A DNA stretch of 64,000 bases from Amycolatopsis coloradensis. Its GTDB lineage: Bacteria; Actinomycetota; Actinomycetes; Mycobacteriales; Pseudonocardiaceae. The position numbers and the translations under genes were made by a program. The DNA lies in assembly GCF_001953865.1 (NCBI RefSeq), contig NZ_MQUQ01000026.1:1-64000 (forward strand). The letters are read 5' to 3'. The notes beneath the pieces are model-generated. The model did no database searches and was not told the DNA's origin. It saw only the letters and a program-made list of their open reading frames with translations. Of the stretch, positions 58,056 to 64,000 are shown piece by piece; position 1 is the stretch's first letter, and each line of letters starts with the position of its first letter.

Positions 58056-58410
58056 CTCGCCCTCCTCCCCATTGGGTTCCCCTCTTCCGGCCGATCACAC
58101 ACGACCGCCGGATCGGTTTACAGACTGAGTCCGCTGTTCATCACGGGAAGGTCTGCCCCCGGAATCGAGTTGGGCCAGGCGTGCTTCGAGCATCTTGACG
58201 ATTGCCGGACGATCGGCTTGGTCGCGTTCATTGGCCGGCTTCCGGCGAGAGTCACCGTCGTGCAGCTCGGATGCGATGGGTCGGAGAGTCCGAGGAAGGG
58301 TGGTCGTAGTACGGGTATGGACAGAGTATCGTGAGATCGCCTGAGTACGTCAGGGAGGTGCCGATCGTGTCGATCTTGTTTGTTCGCCGTATAGCGGGGT
58401 ATAGGCAGGC
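58056..58410. other. Intergenic region, 355 nt
   Basis: A minus-strand stretch (about 58250-58120) reads ERDQADRPAIVKMLEARLAQ, but has no start and ends within the region: probably a gene remnant. The promoter for the leftward catalase-fold-like gene should lie at 58060-58110. Confidence 0.35.
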
Positions 58411-58746
58411 ATGGCGCGGAACACGGCGAGCACGATTTGGCAAGTTCGGTTCCTGGGGGGAGTCCGGTACCGGGCGGAGTACTGCTGTCGCGGCTCGGGA
58501 GCCGGAAGTTTCGATTTGCTGTTGACGCCTGGGTTGCGCGAGGCGGTGGACTTGCCCGCGGTGGACGACGCCGTAGCTTTGTGCGCGGCCGGGTTGATTC
58601 TCGATTCGCTCCTCCCGACCGGTGACCCCGTACCTGACGAGATCGATCTCGAAACTTTGGCATACGCCGACTCCGCGTTCGTCATCGAACTGCGTCGGCG
58701 CCTGTGGAACGTAGCCGATCGGGTGAGGGTTCTCGACCCGGCGTGA
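58411..58746 (+). CDS. Hypothetical protein
   Basis: A 111-residue protein of unknown function. The C-terminal two-thirds is clearly coding: LREAVDLPAVDDAVALCAAG, LILDSLLPTGDPVPDEIDLE, and YADSAFVIELRRRLWNVADR, mostly helical and acidic. The N-terminus reads MARNTASTIWQVRFLGGVRY with Cys pair CCRG. The ATG is preceded by a weak site (ataggcaggc). It points toward the Mn catalase gene 164 nt downstream and may be co-transcribed. No signal peptide. Confidence 0.6.
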   Translation: MARNTASTIWQVRFLGGVRYRAEYCCRGSGAGSFDLLLTPGLREAVDLPAVDDAVALCAAGLILDSLLPTGDPVPDEIDLETLAYADSAFVIELRRRLWNVADRVRVLDPA

Positions 58747-58910
58747 AGGCGCAGGTCGTGAGGGGGTTCTCGGCTGCGGGAGCGCCTTTTCCGCCGGGAA
58801 GCCCTCGTTCACACTGGAACTGCCGGAATCGGGATGGTTGGTTCCCGGTCAAAAGGGCATCCGCTCCCCGTGCCGCCGGTCGACCGACCGGTCGCGACGG
58901 AAGGATGTCG

Positions 58911-59777
58911 ATGTTCCGACACACGAGTTTGCTTCAGTTCGAGGCAAAGCCGGAAAAGCCCGATGCCTTGTATGCCAGGAAGCTGCAGGAACTCATCGGT
59001 GGCGCCTATGGCGAGATGACCGTGACGATGCAGTACTTGTTTCAGGGTTGGAATTGCCGTGTCGAGGGCAAGTACAAGGATTTGATCATGGACACGGCGA
59101 CTGAGGAGATCGGGCATGTGGAGATGCTCGCGACCATGGTCGCCCGATTGCTGGAGGGTGCTCCGGCAACGACGATGGCCGAGGCGGTGAAGGATCCCGC
59201 GACGGCGGCGATCCTCGGTGGGATGGACCCGCAACAGGCGATCATTTCTGGTGGCGGGGCGACCCCGAGCGACAGCCAGGGTTATCCGTGGAACGGCCGA
59301 TACGTGATTGCCAGCGGCAATCTGCTGGCTGATTTCCGGGCGAACGTGGCAGCGGAGGCGCAGGGGCGGTTGCAGACGGCGCGGTTGTACAACATGACCG
59401 ACGACCCGGGCGTGAAGGCGATGCTGCAGTTCAACCTCGCCCGGGACACAGTGCATCAACGCCAGTGGCTGGCCGCGATCGAGGAACTGAAAGCCGATGG
59501 TCTGGAGAGCGACATCGCGCCGACGGCGTTGTTCGATGAGGAGAACCAGGAACACAACAACACCATCTGGCACCTGTCCGACGGTCCCGACGGGAACAAG
59601 GGCGGCTGGACCACCGGTCCGGAGGGGATCGAGTACCTGATGGATCCGCAAGCTCTCGGCGGTCCCGGTGTCGCGCCCCCGCCCGATCCCGCCTTGTTCG
59701 CTACCGCCGAACCGTCCCTTGGCGAGCCCGGCGGCGCGACGAGCGTGACCTCTGAAGCCGGTAAGACGAAGAAGTAG
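58911..59777 (+). CDS. Manganese catalase
   Basis: A 288-residue ferritin-fold dimanganese catalase. It has ELIGGAYGEMTVTMQYLFQG (first Glu ligand), MDTATEEIGHVEMLATMVAR (Glu and His ligands), then NLLADFRANVAAEAQGRLQT and FNLARDTVHQRQWLAAIEEL (second set). These match the four-helix bundle that splits H2O2 at a di-Mn site. A short Gly/Pro-rich tail ends in GKTKK. ATG 58911 is chosen because ggaagg lies 6 nt upstream and the paralogue begins at the same point; ATG 58905 is possible. No signal peptide. Confidence 0.9.
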   Translation: MFRHTSLLQFEAKPEKPDALYARKLQELIGGAYGEMTVTMQYLFQGWNCRVEGKYKDLIMDTATEEIGHVEMLATMVARLLEGAPATTMAEAVKDPATAAILGGMDPQQAIISGGGATPSDSQGYPWNGRYVIASGNLLADFRANVAAEAQGRLQTARLYNMTDDPGVKAMLQFNLARDTVHQRQWLAAIEELKADGLESDIAPTALFDEENQEHNNTIWHLSDGPDGNKGGWTTGPEGIEYLMDPQALGGPGVAPPPDPALFATAEPSLGEPGGATSVTSEAGKTKK

Positions 59778-60259
59778 TCCCGCGCACCGGTCCGAGCCGT
59801 CGGGTGACCCGCCGTGCGGTCGACATCGTCGATCCCGGCGGGCCACGGGACGGTGACACGCTTTCGCCGGCCATGCGGTGGTCACGCTCGAGCTGATGGA
59901 CGGACGGGGAGAAGACGGTCGATCTGGCGTTCTCTTAGGTGGCCGCCGAGGACCGCGCCCACGCTGACGACGGTGAGCGCCGCCAACCCGGGCAAGCGGC
60001 CTTTGCGGTGCTCCGTGCGGCGTACGACGCGGTGAAGACCGCTGTCGCGATGGTAATCGTCACCGCGCGGACAGGCTGATCGCGACACGTGTGCGGGCCG
60101 CGTCACGATCGCCGAACCGAAGTCGAACCCGGCCCGAGCACACCCACGCGCCGAGGGGGCACGGTGACGACCAGAGGATGGAGGGATAGCCGAGCCAGCC
60201 GTAGCCGTGGAGATTCATGCGCTGGGGCTACCTGCCGAAGCGGTGACTACACGCGGCGG
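59778..60259. other. Decayed stretch between the two Mn catalase genes
   Basis: No intact gene. A plus-strand piece (59940-60079) reads RAAYDAVKTAVAMVIVTART without a proper start. The rest breaks frame often and shows no recognised motif. Confidence 0.45.
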
Positions 60260-60445
60260 CTAGGGCCGGAAGACCGCGCGTACGCAGCCGTCGTCTCTGT
60301 TCTTGGCCAGCTCGTAACCCCGGGGGCGTCCTGTAGGGGTAGCACGTGGGTCGCTAGTTGGTCGGCGGTGCTCTCCCCTTTTCGCGAGCCGGTCCAGCAA
60401 CATGGGGATGTAGCGCTGGCCGTGCTCTGCTGTGTACCGCGGCGG
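60260..60445 (-). pseudogene. Remnant of a zinc-dependent alcohol dehydrogenase (C-terminus)
   Basis: Reading leftward across three frames: GQRYIPMLLDRLAK, then ADQLATHVLPLQDAP, then GYELAKNRDDGCVRAVFRP to a stop at 60260. This is the typical last 60 residues of glutathione-independent formaldehyde/zinc alcohol dehydrogenases. Two frameshifts break it, and upstream catalytic and NAD domains are missing. A dead fragment. Confidence 0.7.
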
Positions 60446-60655
60446 GTAAGTCCCTTGTTGCGGTAGCCCCGCATGACCGAGCGCTTCAGGCAGGAGGCCT
60501 ACCGCAGACGGCCGCTGAACTTTTTAACGGTGGCACCAGCGGAACAGAGCCGAGGTATGCGAGAGGTCGGGACGTGCGGTCAGAGGGCGGTTACGCCGGT
60601 CCGCCGGTCGACCTTCACACCAGGCAAAGCACGGATGATGGTGGAGTGGTGCCGC

Positions 60656-61180
60656 AGGTGCCGTACGCGGAGTTGCAAGCGCATTCGAATTTCAGCTTCC
60701 TCGACGACGCAGCACCTCGAAGAGCTGATCGAGGAGGCTGCCCCTGGCAGGGATTTGGCGCTCTCTGACGGATCATGACGGGATGTACGGTGCTGTGCGG
60801 TTTGATTTCGGCGGCCCGAGAGCTGGCGTGCGGGTCGGTTTGGTGTGGGCTGTCCCTTGACCTGCTCTCGACGCAGAGTGGGTCGCGGGTCCGGCGGTTG
60901 CGCATCTGCTGGTGCTGGCCTACGCCTTAGAAGGAAGAGAATAGGGTCCCGACCTACGACGAGATCGCGCTGGTCGACGACCTCGCGGGGCATGTGCTGG
61001 TGTGGACCGGCTGCCGCAAAGGCAATAGCCGTCGGGCCTTGGCAGTGGACGACAAGAACGCCGCCCCTGTCGGTGAGCAGTACGACTCGGCGGATCACCA
61101 AGGTCAGCTACGGCGCTTGTGCTGGCCGCCGGACGAACCCGGCCGCGGTGAAAACGGCCGCCGCCGGGTCATCCTGGCAG
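60656..61180 (+). pseudogene. Remnant of error-prone DNA polymerase DnaE2 (PHP-domain end)
   Basis: Pieces in different frames align in order with DnaE2: PYAELQAHSNFSFLDDAA (60658 on), HLEELIEEAAPGRDLALSD (60715 on), TDHDGMYGAVRF (60768 on), HLLVLAYALEG (about 60902), DEIALVDDLAGHVLVWTGCR and KGNSRRAL (60955 to 61050). Normal members continue for another 800 residues; nothing further is found. Several frameshifts and lost segments show old decay. Confidence 0.75.
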
Positions 61181-61182
61181 TC

Positions 61183-61425
61183 TTACGAGACGGCGGGGCC
61201 GGATGCCGAGGTGCCGGATAGTTCCCGCAGGAATTCGTGGCACTGCTTGGCGCGAGCTGAATCCTCTTCCATTACCGCGCGGAAGAAATCGGCGATGTCC
61301 TGGCGTCCCGCGTTGTCGGCGTCCCGGACGTATTGCCCGTAATCGTGTCCGGCCTTCAAAGCATGATACTGGACGGAAACAAGGTCATAGCTGACGTCGT
61401 CAAAGCCCGTCTCACCGGTGGCCAT
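61183..61425 (-). CDS. Small helical protein, possibly ferritin-like
   Basis: An 80-residue protein: MATGETGFDDVSYDLVSVQY, then HALKAGHDYGQYVRDADNAG and DIADFFRAVMEEDSARAKQC. Two helices with Tyr/His and Glu at spacings resembling half of a ferritin-like bundle. Very good ribosome site aggagaac before ATG 61425. It diverges from the second Mn catalase gene, so the two may share regulation. Metal binding is an inference. Confidence 0.8.
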   Translation of the reverse strand: MATGETGFDDVSYDLVSVQYHALKAGHDYGQYVRDADNAGRQDIADFFRAVMEEDSARAKQCHEFLRELSGTSASGPAVS

Positions 61426-61781
61426 ATGTTCTCCTGAACTCGGTTCGTGTTGATTGACTCTCGGGGGGTACCCCCTGACAGGCGTTCGACACCCGAATCT
61501 CCCTGTCCGTCCAGGCACCGACGGCAGCCGCAGAGGTCCAGTGCCGCCCAAGGCCCGCGGGGGAGCGCCAAGGGGCCCCGGGTTTGCCGCGGGCCTGCAG
61601 AACGGCAGTCGGCGTCCACGTGGGAGCCGAGGTGTACACCACCGCGCGGACAAGGCCGTCTCTGAGAACGGTGGAGAGCGGAATCGACCGAAAGGCATGA
61701 ATACTTTTCGTGTGGACGGGCATTCCCGGAGTGCGGCTCTGGTAAGAGGCCGGCTGTCGCATTGAGAGAAGGGCTTGGCTG
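61426..61781. promoter_or_regulatory. Divergent control region with gggggtaccccc palindrome
   Basis: 356 nt between the small ferritin-like gene and the second Mn catalase. The 12-bp palindrome gggggtaccccc is at 61464-61475. It contains the GGGTAC block seen in stress-sigma (SigB/SigF-type) -10 elements on both strands, 39 nt from the small gene. No matching -35 (GTTT) was found at the right distance, so promoter identity is open. Confidence 0.4.
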
Positions 61782-62855
61782 ATGTTCCGACACACGAAGT
61801 TGCTGCAGTTCAATGCGAAACCAGAGAAGCCCGACGCGCTTTATGCCCGCAAGCTGCAGGAGCTGATCGGTGGCGCTTATGGCGAGATGACCGTGACGAT
61901 GCAGTACCTCTTCCAGGGCTGGAACTGCCGGATGGAGGGCAAGTACAAGGACTTGATCATGGACACGGCGACCGAGGAGATCGGACACGTGGAGATGCTC
62001 GCCACCATGGTCGCCCGGCTGCTGGAGGGTGCTCCTGCCACGGTGACCGCGGACGCGGTGGAGGATCCGGTGATGGCGGCGATGCTGGGCGGGATGGACG
62101 TCCAGCAGGCGATCGTCGGTGGCGGCGGCGCGTTACCTGCGGATTCGAACGGGGTGCCGTGGAATGGCCGTTACGTCGTGGCGTCGGGCAATCTTCTGGC
62201 CGATTTCCGGGCGAATGTCGCCGCGGAGGCGCAAGGCCGGTTGCAGACCGCGCGCCTGTACAACATGACCGACGATCCGGGCGTGAAGGCGATGCTGCAA
62301 TTCAACCTCGCCCGGGACACCGTGCACCAGAAACAGTGGCTGGCTGCGATCGAAGAGCTTCAAGCCGATGGCCTGGAAAGCGACATCGCCCCGACGGCGT
62401 TGTTCGACGAGGAGAACCAGGAGCACAACAATACCATCTGGCGCCTTTCCGACGGCCCGGACGGCGCCAAGGGTGGCTGGAGTTCCGGGGACGGCGGCAT
62501 CGAGTACCTGATGGAACCCGAAGCCCTCGGCGGACCTGGCACCGCGCCGAAACCCGACCCCGCGCTCTTCGGCACCTACACCACCGCCCAAGACGCGGAC
62601 GACGTCGCCGTTGCAGTCGGTAACGAGCGCGAGACGCCCGTGGCCGACGGTAGCATCGAAACCTCGTTCGAAAACGGGCAGTGGAAGAACAGGGTCGCGG
62701 GGAGTTCGCGAGCCGCTAATAGCCACGACACCAAGGCGGACGCCGTCACCAAGGGCCGGGAAATGGCACAGAAGCGCAAGGTCGAGCACATCGTGCGCAA
62801 CCGGGACGGCAAGATCGGCCAGCGCCGGGGCTACGGCCCCGACCGGCCCGCGTAG
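61782..62855 (+). CDS. Manganese catalase with C-terminal DUF2188 tail
   Basis: A 357-residue paralogue of the other Mn catalase. Helix motifs GGAYGEMTVTMQYLFQG, ATEEIGHVEMLATMVA, and LARDTVHQKQWLAAIEE are almost the same, so the di-Mn centre is preserved. It is about 70 residues longer: after residue 290 comes a tail with WKNRVAGSSRAANSHDTKAD and VEHIVRNRDGKIGQRRGYGP, a DUF2188-type domain. ATG 61782 is preceded by gaagggcttggctg. Duplicated within 3 kb; the tail may give a separate location or partner. Confidence 0.9.
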   Translation: MFRHTKLLQFNAKPEKPDALYARKLQELIGGAYGEMTVTMQYLFQGWNCRMEGKYKDLIMDTATEEIGHVEMLATMVARLLEGAPATVTADAVEDPVMAAMLGGMDVQQAIVGGGGALPADSNGVPWNGRYVVASGNLLADFRANVAAEAQGRLQTARLYNMTDDPGVKAMLQFNLARDTVHQKQWLAAIEELQADGLESDIAPTALFDEENQEHNNTIWRLSDGPDGAKGGWSSGDGGIEYLMEPEALGGPGTAPKPDPALFGTYTTAQDADDVAVAVGNERETPVADGSIETSFENGQWKNRVAGSSRAANSHDTKADAVTKGREMAQKRKVEHIVRNRDGKIGQRRGYGPDRPA

Positions 62856-63009
62856 CTCGAACGGGCGGGTCTCCCGAGGGTCTTGCCGTTTTGCTCGGAA
62901 CCTTCGTTTTCGACAAAGATAGATGCCAGAAAACGATCCATAGCATCGTGTACCCCGCCAGTTCGCGATCCGAACCCGGATCGGCGGACGCCGTCCAGGG
63001 AGATGCCGC

Positions 63010-63620
63010 CCCGGTGGCGTCCCACTGCGCCCGCTCGCCGACGTGGTCCGCCGTGAACGCGTTCATTATCGTGGTGACGACGAGAGGAACGCCGAGGAAG
63101 AGGTTGTCGACGAACCGGAAGGCGTTCACACCGGTATCGCGAAGCTGGTCCATTTCGTCGAGGATGTTGCGCGGCTCGCGGATGGTGATGCCCGGGTTGG
63201 CCGAGACCGCGGCGCCGCAGACGAGCAGTCGTAGGGGCAGCCGCGGGCCGACCATGTTCGCCTCAAGGCATCCGTTGGTTCGGTCCGGGTCTTGCGTGAG
63301 GTAGCCGCGGTCGACGAACGGCGACCCGTCGATGTCCGGCGCCAAGTGGTGACCGCTCTTGAAGCCTATTCCGCCTGTGACCGCTCGCGTATGATCGAGT
63401 CGAGCCATATCACGCCGGGCAGCTCGGTCCGCCGCTTGTGGCCGTCGAGCAGGGCGAGGACCTGTCTCGTCTTCGCCGATCACCAACGCTTCGCAGTGAC
63501 TCATCCGCTGGTCGAGCAGGATCTCGGTCGGCATGGCTTTCGCTTGGTGGCCGCCGAGCATGTGCATGATGTCGCTGTCGATCCGCTCGGCAATTCGGGC
63601 GCTGACTTCGCTGGGCTCGA
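63010..63620 (-). pseudogene. Decayed B12-binding radical SAM protein
   Basis: Reading leftward from about 63610: ERIDSDIMHMLGGHQAKAMP and TEILLDQRMSHCEALVIGED (B12-type domain). Then come LAPDIDGSPFVDRGYLTQDP, CGAAVSANPGITIREP, ILDEMDQLRDTGVNAFRFVD, and FTADHVGERAQWDATG. The radical SAM CxxxCxxC site has lost its first cysteines (only the last Cys before GAAVSANP remains), and several frames are used. No functional gene. Confidence 0.72.
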
Positions 63621-63864
63621 ACGGTACACGGGCCCTGCGCGGCGGCGTCTCTTACCACGGCGGGCGGCTGCGGATCGCGGCGCATTCAATGGTTCGGCTA
63701 CGTGGTCGGCGATCTTCGTCCGTTTGAGGGAAAGAAGATGCGGGTATAGGGGCGGTCATCGAGACGATCGAAACCACCGCGTCCTTGTGCGGCGCTGGCG
63801 GTGCGGCATGAGGTGGCGGCCCACAGCGTGCGCACCGGCGTGATCCGGACCGGGCAGGTGGAGG
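63621..63864. other. Gene-free or decayed stretch
   Basis: About 240 nt with no supported frame. The left part probably belongs to the lost N-terminus of the radical SAM remnant. Confidence 0.4.
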
Positions 63865-64000
63865 ATGGCGAATCGGTCACCGGTGGATCTGAAGGTCAGT
63901 GAGCACTGGGCTGTGGCAGGGGTGAGCGCGGCGGCGAGAGCGGCGACGACGGTTAGCGCCGGGTCGGCTAACGCGGTCGATACCTCGGTTGGTCTATGCG
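63865..64000 (+). CDS. Possible gene start, cut by window end
   Basis: A frame from ATG 63865 (ggtggagg just upstream): MANRSPVDLKVSEHWAVAGV, then SAAARAATTVSAGS, still open at 64000. Ala/Ser/Thr-rich. Unrecognised; only 45 codons can be seen. Confidence 0.3.
   Translation, partial: MANRSPVDLKVSEHWAVAGVSAAARAATTVSAGSANAVDTSVGLC

Noticed and set aside
1..64000. CRISPR arrays, rRNA and tRNA genes
   Set aside because: No regularly spaced direct repeats, no tRNA cloverleaf with TTCGA-type arm in context, and no rRNA-like conserved blocks were seen by eye.

Overview
The window is high-GC DNA from a mycelial actinobacterium, most likely Pseudonocardiaceae and Amycolatopsis-like. The signs are strong G/C third-position bias, many GTG starts, 4-nt start/stop overlaps, and typical families: WXG100/DUF3558 type VII cargo, CGNR regulators, RHS toxins, mycelial secreted proteins. 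No rRNA, tRNA or CRISPR array was seen.

Region 1 (1-9.7 kb) is catabolic and regulatory. A GlxA-type regulator diverges from a cysteine hydrolase. A leaderless-looking FAD monooxygenase / epoxide-hydrolase-like / PadR operon follows. A TetR gene then diverges from a three-subunit molybdenum hydroxylase (2Fe-2S, FAD, Mo; PaoABC-like), with two palindromic operators between them. Region 2 (9.7-13.1 kb) holds a DHFR-family protein behind an ECF-type promoter, a beta-lactamase-fold serine hydrolase and a secreted carboxylesterase. Region 3 (13.2-18.6 kb) is a 1621-residue RHS polymorphic toxin with a nuclease-like tip, coupled to a P-loop kinase gene. Region 4 (18.5-27.4 kb) mixes hydrolases, a frameshifted LysR gene, a LecA-like secreted protein, a cadherin-like membrane protein and a CoA transferase.

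Region 5 (27.5-33.7 kb) is a DMT-type transporter and an overlapping MFS-ROK-SDR operon followed by pyruvate oxidase. Region 6 (33.8-40.2 kb) is the most unusual part: four consecutive genes carrying eight SnoaL-like domains in all, one domain fused to a DyP-type peroxidase and two fused to a bicupin. Region 7 (40.2-47.9 kb) has an ArsR/SRPBCC pair, a polysaccharide deacetylase, an SDR/LysR pair, a secreted vanadium-haloperoxidase-like enzyme, and an alpha/beta hydrolase diverging from a CGNR regulator across three regularly spaced half-sites.

Region 8 (48-64 kb) is accessory and decayed. It contains an STAS / MEDS-ATPase regulatory pair, remnants of an ABC-2 permease, an IS256 transposase, a flavoprotein, a zinc alcohol dehydrogenase, error-prone polymerase DnaE2 and a B12-binding radical SAM protein. 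Between these lie intact genes: a five-gene overlapping type VII cargo operon (two YbaB-like, two WXG100-like, one DUF3558 lipoprotein) and two manganese catalase paralogues, one with an added DUF2188 tail.

Several genes look broken by a single missing base (near 10570, 22117, 25335 and 49040). These could be real lesions or sequencing errors in G-runs. Functions are read from motifs recognised by eye; no database search was run.
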